DNA of 64,000 bases from Anaerolineales bacterium (GTDB taxonomy: Bacteria > Chloroflexota > Anaerolineae > Anaerolineales > Villigracilaceae), in assembly GCA_030583905.1 (NCBI GenBank), contig CP129481.1, forward strand, positions 2,170,001 to 2,234,000, written 5' to 3'. Numbering within the stretch: the first letter of the stretch is position 1; every line of letters starts with the position of its first letter. This document shows positions 10,005-17,396 of this stretch, in pieces. The notes under the pieces were generated by a model. It saw nothing but the letters and a program-made list of their open reading frames with translations. It was not told the origin of the DNA and made no database searches. A program made the translations under genes and the position numbers.

Positions 10005-10490
10005 ATGAATACTGCAGCTAATGGAAGAAGTGCCGTTTGGCGAAGGATCTCGTCTCATAATTCTATTGCAAAGACCAGACTTGGTCTGTTGGTGCTGGGC
10101 GTGTTCCTGTTCAGTCTGTTGATCGGATGTGCTCCAAGTGAGACCGTACTCGCCGGTGAAGAAAGAGATGCCGTCCTTGCCTTCAGCGAGGCAAAGACGG
10201 ATAACTTGCTTGAAGGCATGAACGCCGGCGACTACGCCGCATTTTCGCGGGATTTCGACCAGACGATGCTGGATGTCATTGCGCAGTCCGGTTTTGCGAG
10301 TTTCAAGCAGGACCGGGACGCCAAGCTTGGGTTGTATGTTTCCCGTCAGGTGAACCGCGTGGTGCAGGGCGGCGACTTCTATGCGGTCATCTACGATGCA
10401 GTCTTCGAGCAGGATGATGCGGTCACGGTGCGGGTGGTGTTCCGCATGGCTGAGCCGCACGAAGTCAGCGGGCTGTGGTTCAATAAGTAA
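10005..10490 (+). CDS. Small lipoprotein, DUF3887-like (copy 2)
   Basis: 161 residues. The ATG at 10005 is preferred over 9993 because GGAGGT stands just upstream. From residue 18 on it matches copy 1 almost entirely, with lipobox Cys42 in LLIGC. The first 17 residues (MNTAANGRSAVWRRISS) come from non-duplicated DNA and give a longer n-region. Substitutions relative to copy 1 are few and conservative (for example Asn-Asp to Gly-Asp after EGMNA, and Val to Met near the end), which suggests that both copies are under selection. Confidence 0.8.
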   Translation: MNTAANGRSAVWRRISSHNSIAKTRLGLLVLGVFLFSLLIGCAPSETVLAGEERDAVLAFSEAKTDNLLEGMNAGDYAAFSRDFDQTMLDVIAQSGFASFKQDRDAKLGLYVSRQVNRVVQGGDFYAVIYDAVFEQDDAVTVRVVFRMAEPHEVSGLWFNK

Positions 10491-10501
10491 CCCATGATAT
10501 A
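10055..10501 (+). repeat. 447-bp direct duplication, copy 2
   Basis: Second copy of the unit at 9369-9815, offset by 686 bases. Its right end falls inside the sequence CATGATATAAT, which also supplies a TATAAT box for the next gene. Confidence 0.92.
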
Positions 10502-10503
10502 AT
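10498..10503 (+). promoter_or_regulatory. Candidate -10 box upstream of the CarD-like gene
   Basis: A perfect TATAAT lies directly after the lipoprotein stop codon. Transcription from here would give a leader of about 85 bases that contains the hairpin at 10537-10571. No clear -35 is seen at the usual distance. Confidence 0.4.
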
Positions 10504-10536
10504 CGTTCCATCACTCACAGGATCGACGAGTTCCAA

Positions 10537-10571
10537 CTGCCAGTCCTTTTGCAGGGCTGGCAGTTTTTTTT
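10537..10571 (+). terminator. Hairpin with U-run before the CarD-like gene
   Basis: CTGCCAG and CTGGCAG pair around a bulged middle and are followed by eight T. It either ends the lipoprotein transcript or, if the TATAAT at 10498 is used, acts as an attenuator in the leader of the next gene. Confidence 0.75.
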
Positions 10572-10593
10572 CCAACCAACCGAGGAGGCTGTA

Positions 10594-11073
10594 ATGGAAT
10601 TCCAATCGGGCGACAATGTTGTCCACTGTACGCATGGACTTGGACAGGTGCTTGCCATCGAAGAACGCACGTTCTTCGACAAGATCACGTTTTACTACAT
10701 GGTCCAGATGAAGGATTTGACGATCTGGATCCCCGCCGACGACAATCTTAAGAACCGTCTGCGCCGCCCGACCAGCGCGGCGGGGTTTGATAAACTGCTC
10801 TCCGTTCTCTCCAGCCGCGCTGAAGAACTTCCGGGTGACCGCAGGCTGCGCGCCGCCCATTTGCACGAGCGGCTTGAAGACGGCAAGGCAGAGTCGGTTT
10901 GCAAGGTGATCCGCGACCTGACCGGGTATCGAAAAAAACATTCCTGGAGCGAATCGGACGGGGCTGTGATGCGGCGCGCGGAAAAGGCATTGATCAGTGA
11001 ATGGTGCTTTGTACATTCCATTACGCCGCTCGAGGCGGAAAAAAAGTTGCACCATTTGCTGTCTGGAAAGTAA
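10594..11073 (+). CDS. CarD/CdnL-family transcription regulator
   Basis: 159 residues from the ATG at 10594, chosen because GAGGAGG stands just upstream; an in-frame upstream start at 10549 would run through the terminator hairpin. The N-terminal RNA-polymerase-interacting domain (residues about 1-60) has the family pattern FQSGDNVVHCTHGLGQV followed by YYMVQMKDLTIWIPADD. The C-terminal half is helical, as in CarD proteins that bind promoter DNA and stabilise the open complex. The final helices contain an RRAEKALISEW block. The gene is flanked by hairpins on both sides and is probably monocistronic. Confidence 0.88.
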   Translation: MEFQSGDNVVHCTHGLGQVLAIEERTFFDKITFYYMVQMKDLTIWIPADDNLKNRLRRPTSAAGFDKLLSVLSSRAEELPGDRRLRAAHLHERLEDGKAESVCKVIRDLTGYRKKHSWSESDGAVMRRAEKALISEWCFVHSITPLEAEKKLHHLLSGK

Positions 11074-11092
11074 TGGAGCGGACGACCTTTTT

Positions 11093-11128
11093 AACGCCAA
11101 CAGCCGCCTTTCAGGCGGTTGTTGGCGT
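11093..11128 (+). terminator. Intrinsic terminator of the CarD-like gene
   Basis: AACGCCAACAGCCGCC and GGCGGTTGTTGGCGT form a long stem with a 5-base loop. It is followed by only a short T-stretch (TCTTGCT). Confidence 0.75.
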
Positions 11129-11147
11129 CTTGCTAAAAAAACCGGAC

Positions 11148-11342
11148 CTAGTCCGACGGGATCATGATCATCGCGATCAGGTAGATCAGGATGCCCGGCA
11201 CGCCGCCCGGGATGAGTGCGATGATGAGCGCGAGGCGGAACCAGAAGGAACTGATGCCGAAGAACTCGGCGAGTCCGCCGCACACGCCCGCCACGATGCG
11301 GTTCTTTTTTGATCTGCGTAAAGCCTGTCGTTGTACAGTCAT
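11148..11342 (-). CDS. PspC-domain membrane protein
   Basis: A 64-residue protein made only of a PspC domain: basic N-terminus (RRSKKNR), IVAGVCGGLAEFFG, then FRLALIIALIPGG and a hydrophobic helix of about 20 residues ending in MIPSD. PspC is a membrane component of the phage-shock/envelope-stress response; stand-alone short versions are common and poorly characterised. An AGGAGA ribosome binding site precedes the ATG on the minus strand. It diverges from the gene at 11459, with about 116 bases between them. Confidence 0.9.
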   Translation of the reverse strand: MTVQRQALRRSKKNRIVAGVCGGLAEFFGISSFWFRLALIIALIPGGVPGILIYLIAMIMIPSD

Positions 11343-11415
11343 GGCTGTCTCCTTTCGTTACTTAAGGACGTATACGCGGCAGGCTGGGAAAAGTCGCAAA
11401 AACTGCTGTCGGGTG

Positions 11416-11421
11416 TATAAT
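11416..11421 (+). promoter_or_regulatory. Candidate -10 box for the YgjV-like gene
   Basis: TATAAT lies 37 bases before the ATG at 11459. No good -35 hexamer is visible upstream. Confidence 0.35.
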
Positions 11422-11458
11422 GCCCCGCTTGAAATTTCTTTGACAGGAAGTGAACGAA

Positions 11459-12106
11459 ATGGAATTGTCTTTTCTCTACGAACTTGTCGGTTATGCAGGT
11501 TCCATTCTGGTTGCCATCTCGCTGATGATGAAATCCATCCTGCGCCTGCGGATCATCAGCATGGCGGGGGCGGTGTTCTTCATCACCTACGGCTTGCTGG
11601 TCGGCGCGCTGCCGATCGTCTTTCTGAACGGCTTGATCCTGTTCATCAACCTCTACAATCTGGTCAGGATGCTGCGGCAGAAGGATTACTTTACGCTGAT
11701 GGAGATCCGCGCCGAGAGCGCGTATCTGAAAAAGTTCCTGGATTTTTACCGGAACGAGATCCTGGAGTTCATCCCGACCTATTTATTCAAGCCGAAGAGC
11801 GACCAGTTGGTGCTGTTCGTCCTGCGGAACATGGTGCCTGCGGGCGTGTTGATCGTCAAGCCGGAAGGGGAACAGGCGCAGGTCTTTCTGGACTTTGTCA
11901 TCCCCGGCTATCGTGATTTTCGGGCGGGGAAATTCCTTTTTGAAGAAAGCGCTGAGTTCTTCAGTCAAAAAGGCATCCGCCGTTTGGTGACCGCCCCGGG
12001 AAACGCCAGGCATGTATCCTATTTGCGGAAGATGGGCTTTCGTTTGGAAGGCGGAATGTACGTCCGCGCGGTGTCTGACGGTGTTTTGAGCGATTCCGCC
12101 CTGTAG
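11459..12106 (+). CDS. YgjV-like membrane protein with C-terminal GNAT-like region
   Basis: 215 residues from the ATG at 11459, which has AGGAAG 8 bases upstream; a GTG at 11450 is the alternative. Three hydrophobic helices span residues about 5-75 (ELVGYAGSILVAISLMMKS, then MAGAVFFITYGLL, then FLNGLILFINLYNL), the pattern of the YgjV/PnuC-like two- or three-helix family. From residue about 120 the sequence changes to a soluble fold in which NARHVSYLRKMGFRLEGG resembles the acetyl-CoA-binding end of GNAT acetyltransferases. The combination suggests a membrane-anchored acetyltransferase-like protein. The substrate is unknown and the GNAT assignment is tentative. Confidence 0.65.
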   Translation: MELSFLYELVGYAGSILVAISLMMKSILRLRIISMAGAVFFITYGLLVGALPIVFLNGLILFINLYNLVRMLRQKDYFTLMEIRAESAYLKKFLDFYRNEILEFIPTYLFKPKSDQLVLFVLRNMVPAGVLIVKPEGEQAQVFLDFVIPGYRDFRAGKFLFEESAEFFSQKGIRRLVTAPGNARHVSYLRKMGFRLEGGMYVRAVSDGVLSDSAL

Positions 12107-12181
12107 CATCATTAGGATTTTCTAAAAGATCGTTCATTCTGCGCGGCTCAAGCGGATGTTCAAGGTACAATCTTTTCAGCG

Positions 12182-13870
12182 ATGGAAAAAAAATTACTGG
12201 ATGATCTTGCATTTTTATACGGTTCCGAGACTGCCCCTGAAGTGCATTCCGATCTTCAGGCGATAATGATGAAGTACCGCGCGCGCACTTCCGCGCGGGA
12301 TGGGGGAGTAACGGAGCGGGATGCGATCCTGATCACGTATGGCGACCAGGTCCAGAGACCGGAGGAAGCGCCGCTGAAGACGTTGGCGGAGTTTTGCCGC
12401 GGGCATCTCAAGGATGTCGTCAGCGGTATTCACATCCTGCCCTTTTATCCCTGGACCTCGGACGACGGTTTTTCGGTCATGGATTATCGCGAGATCGATC
12501 CTGCGCTGGGGGAGTGGGACGATGTGACGGCGATGCGGGGCGATTTCCGTTTGATGTTCGATGCGGTGGTCAATCATATTTCGGCGCAGAGCGATTGGTT
12601 CCGGAAGTTTTTGCAGGATGACCCGCATTACAAGGATTACTTCATTGTGGTGGATGGCGAGCCGAATCTCTCGCAGGTCGTGCGTCCGCGCGCGCTGCCG
12701 CTGCTCACGCCGTTTCAAACGCCTTCGGGCGTGAAGAAGGTGTGGACGACTTTCAGCGATGACCAGGTCGATCTCAATTTTCAGAACCCCGCTGTACTGT
12801 TGGAGATCATCGACATCCTGTTGATGTATGCCGAGCGCGGCGCGGATTTTATCCGTCTCGACGCCATCGCCTATCTGTGGAAGCAGATCGGAACGCCCTG
12901 CATTCATCTGCCGCAAACGCATCGCGTCATTCAATTGATGCGCGCGGTGTTCGATGAGGTCGCGCCGCATGTGGGTTTGATCACCGAGACCAACGTGCCG
13001 CACGCGGATAACATCTCCTATTTCGGCGACGGCGCGAACGAGGCGCAGATGGTCTATAACTTTGCCCTGCCGCCGCTGACCTTGCACACCTTCCACACAG
13101 GCGATGCGCGGATCCTTTCGGATTGGGCGGACTCGCTGACCCTGCCTTCGGATAAGACGACCTTCTTCAACTTTCTCGCTTCACACGACGGGGTGGGCTT
13201 GAATCCTGCCCGGGGGATTTTGTCGGACGCTGACATCGACTCGCTTGTGGGAACGACTCTCGCGCACGGCGGCTTGATCTCATACAAGCACAACGCGGAC
13301 GGTTCGCAAAGCCCGTACGAGATGAACATCAATTATTTCGATGCGCTTTCAAATCCGCAGGGTGATGAACCGCTGACGTTGCAAGTGGATCGCTTCATCG
13401 CGGCACAAGCCGTCATGCTTGCGCTGGTCGGTATGCCGGGGATTTACTTCCATAGTTTGTTCGGCTCGCGCGGCTGGCTCGAAGGCGTGAAGCAGACAGG
13501 GCGCAACCGCACCATCAACCGCCAGAAATGCAATGTCGATACCATTCAACGCGAACTTGCGGACCCGGCATCCCTGCGCTCGCACGTGTTCTCCCGCTAT
13601 CGTGAATTGCTGTCGGCGCGGGGGCGTTCGCCCGCTTTCCATCCGCATGGCGGGCAAAAGGTGCTGGACTTGCATAAGTCCGTTTTCGCATTGGAGCGGA
13701 TCTCGCCCGACGGTTCGGCGCGGGTGCTCTGCCTGTGCAACGTCAGCGCGGATGCGGTCACGCTCGATGCGCCGTTTGAAAGCGCAAAGGATATGATGAC
13801 TGGGAACACTGTGAGCGGAAGAGTCCTTTCGCTTGAACCGTATCAAATACTTTGGATTGCAAGACCCTAA
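12182..13870 (+). CDS. GH13 sucrose-phosphorylase-like enzyme (candidate glucosylglycerate phosphorylase)
   Basis: 562 residues, the length of GH13 subfamily 18 enzymes. The family motifs are present: FYPWTSDDGFSVMDYREID near the N-terminus, nucleophile D227 in FIRLDAIAYLWK, acid/base E269 in LITETNVPH, and transition-state residue D336 in LASHDGVG. Members reversibly phosphorolyse sucrose, sucrose-6-phosphate or glucosylglycerate, giving glucose-1-phosphate. No signal peptide is seen, so the protein is cytoplasmic. The following GT4 and histidine-phosphatase genes suggest a glucosylglycerate-type substrate, but sucrose cannot be ruled out from sequence alone. Confidence 0.85.
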   Translation: MEKKLLDDLAFLYGSETAPEVHSDLQAIMMKYRARTSARDGGVTERDAILITYGDQVQRPEEAPLKTLAEFCRGHLKDVVSGIHILPFYPWTSDDGFSVMDYREIDPALGEWDDVTAMRGDFRLMFDAVVNHISAQSDWFRKFLQDDPHYKDYFIVVDGEPNLSQVVRPRALPLLTPFQTPSGVKKVWTTFSDDQVDLNFQNPAVLLEIIDILLMYAERGADFIRLDAIAYLWKQIGTPCIHLPQTHRVIQLMRAVFDEVAPHVGLITETNVPHADNISYFGDGANEAQMVYNFALPPLTLHTFHTGDARILSDWADSLTLPSDKTTFFNFLASHDGVGLNPARGILSDADIDSLVGTTLAHGGLISYKHNADGSQSPYEMNINYFDALSNPQGDEPLTLQVDRFIAAQAVMLALVGMPGIYFHSLFGSRGWLEGVKQTGRNRTINRQKCNVDTIQRELADPASLRSHVFSRYRELLSARGRSPAFHPHGGQKVLDLHKSVFALERISPDGSARVLCLCNVSADAVTLDAPFESAKDMMTGNTVSGRVLSLEPYQILWIARP

Positions 13871-13893
13871 AGGTTTCAAAAACCTTTTGGGTC
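13863..13893 (+). other. Intergenic hairpin between the phosphorylase and GT4 genes
   Basis: GACCC-TAAAGGTTT pairs with AAACCTTTTGGGTC around a CAA loop, and the stem includes the stop codon. No U-run follows, so it is more likely an RNA-stability or processing structure than a terminator. Confidence 0.55.
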
Positions 13894-13909
13894 TATAGGA
13901 TTGGAATAT

Positions 13910-15247
13910 ATGACATCTCGAAACATTGGTTTTATCTCCACCCGCTTTGCCGGCACGGACGGCGTCTCTTTGGAAGTGACCAAATGGGCGACCGTGCTGG
14001 AGCGCATGGGGCACAAATGCTTTTACTTTGCAGGCGAATGTGACCGCCCCGCTGAGGTCAGCCATGTAGTGGAAGAAGCGTTCTATCGCCACCCCGAAAT
14101 TGACAGGATCAACCAGCAGGCATATTCGGGCAGTTGGACGGTCACGGAAGAGGCGCGCGCTGCCCATCCTGAGATCGCGGCGTTGCACAAGCCGTTCTTC
14201 TCCATGTATGTCCGCCCGCCGGGGATGACCCAGCGCGTGAACGAGTTGAAGGATTACTTCAAGGAACAATTGTATAAGTTCGCGCATCGCTTCAATCTGG
14301 AATTGCTCGTCATCGAGAATGCGCTGACCATTCCGCTCAATATTCCGCTTGGGCTGGCGCTGACCGAGTTCATCGCCGAAACGGGCTTCCCGACCATCGC
14401 GCATCACCATGACTTTTATTGGGAACGTCAGCGCTTTCAGGTCAACTGCGTGGGGGATTATCTCGCCGCGGCGTTTCCGCCCAACCTGCCATCCATTCGG
14501 CATGTGGTCATCAACTCCGTGCAGGCACAGCAGATCGCCCTGCGGACGGGCGTGACGGCGCGCGTCATCCCCAACGTGATGGATTTCGACTCCCCGCCGC
14601 CCGCACCTGACGATTACACAACATCCGTCCGCGAAGATATGGGCATCGAGCAGGGTGAATACTTCTTCCTGCAACCCACACGTGTCATCCAGCGTAAAGG
14701 CATCGAGCACGCGGTGGAACTGGTCCGCAGGCTGGGACTGCCCGCCAAGCTGGTCATTTCCCATGCGGCAGGCGATGAAGGCACGGACTATGAACAGCGC
14801 GTGCATGAATATGCCGATCTATTGAATGTGACCGTCCGCTTTGAAGATGAGCAGGTCAACGAACATCGCGGACTGACAAAGGATGGCAAAAAGGTGTATA
14901 CGCTGGGCGATGTGTACCCGTATGCGGATTTGGTTACGTATCCCTCTGCGATTGAAGGGTTTGGCAATGCTTTTCTTGAGGCAGTGTACTTCCATTGTCC
15001 CATTCTTGTGAATAATTATTCCATTTATGAAGTGGATATCAAACCCAAGGGTTTTCGCGTAGTGTGGTTCGACGGTTACATCAGCAAGGATACGCTGGAC
15101 GAAACCCGTTACATCTTGCAGAACCCCGATGAAGCCCGCAAATGGGCGGATAAAAACTATGCGCTCGCAAAACAACATTTTTCGTATACCGTGCTGGAAC
15201 AGCGTCTGGACTCCATCCTTGCGGATTGTTTTGGATATCGCGTATGA
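13910..15247 (+). CDS. GT4-family glycosyltransferase
   Basis: 445 residues from the ATG at 13910, which has AGGA 9 bases upstream. The N-terminal Rossmann half begins NIGFISTRFAGTDGVS. The C-terminal half has the nucleotide-sugar binding features of GT-B retaining enzymes: LQPTRVIQRKG, then a YPSAIEGFGNAFLEAVY block with the E-x7-E pair typical of GT4. Homologues transfer glucose or mannose from NDP-sugars. Its stop overlaps the next start (ATGA) and the phosphorylase gene is 39 bases upstream, so the three are probably one operon. Confidence 0.85.
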   Translation: MTSRNIGFISTRFAGTDGVSLEVTKWATVLERMGHKCFYFAGECDRPAEVSHVVEEAFYRHPEIDRINQQAYSGSWTVTEEARAAHPEIAALHKPFFSMYVRPPGMTQRVNELKDYFKEQLYKFAHRFNLELLVIENALTIPLNIPLGLALTEFIAETGFPTIAHHHDFYWERQRFQVNCVGDYLAAAFPPNLPSIRHVVINSVQAQQIALRTGVTARVIPNVMDFDSPPPAPDDYTTSVREDMGIEQGEYFFLQPTRVIQRKGIEHAVELVRRLGLPAKLVISHAAGDEGTDYEQRVHEYADLLNVTVRFEDEQVNEHRGLTKDGKKVYTLGDVYPYADLVTYPSAIEGFGNAFLEAVYFHCPILVNNYSIYEVDIKPKGFRVVWFDGYISKDTLDETRYILQNPDEARKWADKNYALAKQHFSYTVLEQRLDSILADCFGYRV

Positions 15248-15804
15248 GGGAGATCTGGCTTCTTCGTCACGGACAGACCGATTGGAATTTGCAAGGCAGG
15301 TGGCAGGGACAGGCTCCCTTTGCGCCCGGCTTGAACGAAACTGGATTTGCGCAGGCACGTTCCGCGGAGGAAGAATTATCTGAAATTCAATTTGGCGCGA
15401 TCTATTCCAGCGACCTGTTGCGCGCACGTCAGACCGCCGAGGCGGTCGCTGAAAAACAAGGCTTGTCCGTTTTAGTGGATGAGCGTTTACGCGAGGTCAA
15501 TCTTGGAGAGTGGGAAGGGATGCTTTCGGAGGATGTCAAAGCCCGTTATCCGAATGAATTAAAGGAGCGGGACGAGAATCCGTTACATGCCCGTCCACCG
15601 CAAGGGGAGACGTTGGCAGAGGTGGCGGAACGTGCCGAGACGGCGGTCAAGGATATTTTGCAGAAGCAGGCTCAAGGTCCGCTATTGATCGTATCGCACG
15701 GGCTCACGCTTGCGTCGCTCATTTGCATGTCAAGCCATATCCCGCTCGAAAAGGCATATGAGCATATCCCTGAAAACGCAACCCCTGTTCAGATCATATT
15801 TTAA
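15244..15804 (+). CDS. Histidine phosphatase (phosphoglycerate-mutase-like)
   Basis: 186 residues from the ATG at 15244, which overlaps the stop of the GT4 gene. It has the catalytic LLRHGQTDWN motif at residues about 6-15, the RARQTAEAV block, a glutamate in REVNLGEWEG and the second catalytic His in VSHGLTLAS. This superfamily includes sugar-phosphate phosphatases such as mycobacterial GpgP, which dephosphorylates glucosyl-3-phosphoglycerate. Its coupling to a GT4 gene fits that role, although alpha-ribazole phosphatase and general phosphatases share the same motifs. Confidence 0.88.
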   Translation: MREIWLLRHGQTDWNLQGRWQGQAPFAPGLNETGFAQARSAEEELSEIQFGAIYSSDLLRARQTAEAVAEKQGLSVLVDERLREVNLGEWEGMLSEDVKARYPNELKERDENPLHARPPQGETLAEVAERAETAVKDILQKQAQGPLLIVSHGLTLASLICMSSHIPLEKAYEHIPENATPVQIIF

Positions 15805-15846
15805 ATTCCGGAAGTAAAATTGATCATCTCGAATATAGGATCGAAT

Positions 15847-16746
15847 ATGATGAAACGCCTCTTGCTCCTGACCGTGATGCTGGTCTCCGCTTGTACGCAG
15901 GAGATTCGCACGCAATCACCGCTTCCGGTTGTGACCGAGCTTGCTCCTCCGCTGACGGCGACGGAGGTGATCCTAATTCCGCCGACAGAGACGCCGATCC
16001 CGATTCCGACCGCAACGCCAACTCCGGTCCGTTTCCCGTCGCCCCAGACGTTGCCCGCGGGAGCGGTCAGCATGGTCGCCATTGGGGACAGCCTGACACA
16101 GGGCGTGGGGGACGGGACAGGACGAGGCTATCCCGGGCGGCTGCTGGAGATGGTGACCATGGAGCGCCCCGGTTCTGCCATCACAAATTTTGGTCAGGCA
16201 GGCTGGACGTCGGACATGTTGATCGACGGCGACCAGGGCATGTTCGGTCAGGTACAGCGCGCGGTTGCGGAGGTAAATCTGTCCCTTTCACAAGGTCGCG
16301 GCGTGGTTGTGCTTGTTTGGATCGGTCACAATGACCTTTGGCGTTTGTATGAGCGCGGGGATGTCACGGACGCGGTGGAGGAGCAGGACGCCCAACGCTT
16401 CGCTTCGAATCTTGATACGATCCTGATCGAACTGCGCGGGGCGGGTGCGCAAGTGATCATTGCCCTGCTTGATGATCCATCCAACCGTCCTGCTGTTTTG
16501 CAAAGCGAAAATTTCCCGGGTATCACCCTTGATGAATTGGAAAGTATGTCCATGCAGGTGCAGCGCTATAACGAACTTATCACGCAAAAGGCGGAGCAGT
16601 ACGGCGTGTTAACGGTGGATTTTTACAGCGCTGATATTTTTTCCAACCCCGCTTTGCTTGCAGATGACGGCGTTCATCCCAATGCCGCCGGATACGACCT
16701 CATTGCCGGGAAATGGTACGAAACGCTGTCGCAGCTATTCGACTAA
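15847..16746 (+). CDS. SGNH/GDSL-type hydrolase lipoprotein
   Basis: 299 residues. A type II signal peptide ends in LVSAC (Cys17), followed by a Thr/Pro-rich linker of about 45 residues (repeated PTETPIPIPTATPTP pattern). The catalytic domain starts at about residue 75 with block I AIGDSLTQGVG (Ser nucleophile), has the GHND block III at IGHNDLW, and ends with the DGVHPNAAGYD block V carrying the Asp-His pair. SGNH enzymes hydrolyse ester bonds in lipids or acylated glycans; the location is the outer face of the membrane. The 3' end overlaps the convergent methyltransferase gene by 12 bases. Confidence 0.88.
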   Translation: MMKRLLLLTVMLVSACTQEIRTQSPLPVVTELAPPLTATEVILIPPTETPIPIPTATPTPVRFPSPQTLPAGAVSMVAIGDSLTQGVGDGTGRGYPGRLLEMVTMERPGSAITNFGQAGWTSDMLIDGDQGMFGQVQRAVAEVNLSLSQGRGVVVLVWIGHNDLWRLYERGDVTDAVEEQDAQRFASNLDTILIELRGAGAQVIIALLDDPSNRPAVLQSENFPGITLDELESMSMQVQRYNELITQKAEQYGVLTVDFYSADIFSNPALLADDGVHPNAAGYDLIAGKWYETLSQLFD

Positions 16747-17370
16747 CGCGAATGCCGCAATGCTAAAAGCGATCGCGGCGTTGAACGAGCGTTTCTTTCC
16801 GCTCATCGGTATAAATACGATCTCATCACATAGGTCCAGCAGGTCAGGGTCCGCGCCTGTTACTTCGCTCCCGACGATCAGCAGGCGATTTTTGCCCGGC
16901 ATTTTTGCATCCATGCTGCGGATATCTTTTGCCGACCCGTGCTCCTCCATCGCATACACCTTCCAGCCTTCCGATCTCAAATTTTCTACAAGTTTTACCG
17001 CATTCACATGATGGGACCATGTGACATACTCTTCCGCGCCAAGCGACGTTTTTCTTACCGCTTCGTTCTCCGGCGTGGGCGTGATCCCGCATAAATAGGC
17101 GTGGGTAAACCCGAATCCGTCCGCGCTGCGCAGGATCGAACCGACATTCCAGGCTGAACGGATGTTATCCATCAGGACGGCAAAATTTCCGCTGCGGGTT
17201 GACCGTTCATGTTCGCGCGTCATGCTCTCTTCCGAAATGGACTTCTCCAATACCACTCGTGTCTCCCCCAGGCAGTGCGGACAGCGTATGCCGAATGAAT
17301 GTCCCTGCCGGATGGGGTAGCGCAAGCCGCAGCCTGTACAGATGCGGATCTCGAAGACGTCAGAAGACAT
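16735..17370 (-). CDS. SpoU/TrmH-family RNA 2'-O-methyltransferase with N-terminal zinc ribbon
   Basis: 211 residues. The N-terminus has two CxxC pairs (CTGC and CPHC, residues about 12-37) that look like a zinc ribbon. The SPOUT methyltransferase core follows, with motif 1 DNIRSAWNVGSILRSADGFG, motif 2 LLIVGSEVTGADPDLLDLCD and motif 3 IPMSGKKRSFNAAIAFSI, which form the knotted SAM-binding site. The family modifies ribose in tRNA (Gm18, Cm/Um34) or 23S rRNA; the exact target cannot be read from the sequence. Confidence 0.9.
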   Translation of the reverse strand: MSSDVFEIRICTGCGLRYPIRQGHSFGIRCPHCLGETRVVLEKSISEESMTREHERSTRSGNFAVLMDNIRSAWNVGSILRSADGFGFTHAYLCGITPTPENEAVRKTSLGAEEYVTWSHHVNAVKLVENLRSEGWKVYAMEEHGSAKDIRSMDAKMPGKNRLLIVGSEVTGADPDLLDLCDEIVFIPMSGKKRSFNAAIAFSIAAFALVE

Positions 17371-17396
17371 CAGAAGACATCATCCCAAAGAGTTTC

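Noticed and set aside
13349..14806. 485-codon open frame on the minus strand across the phosphorylase and GT4 genes
   Set aside because: It spans two genes with conserved catalytic motifs on the other strand and has no recognisable protein features.
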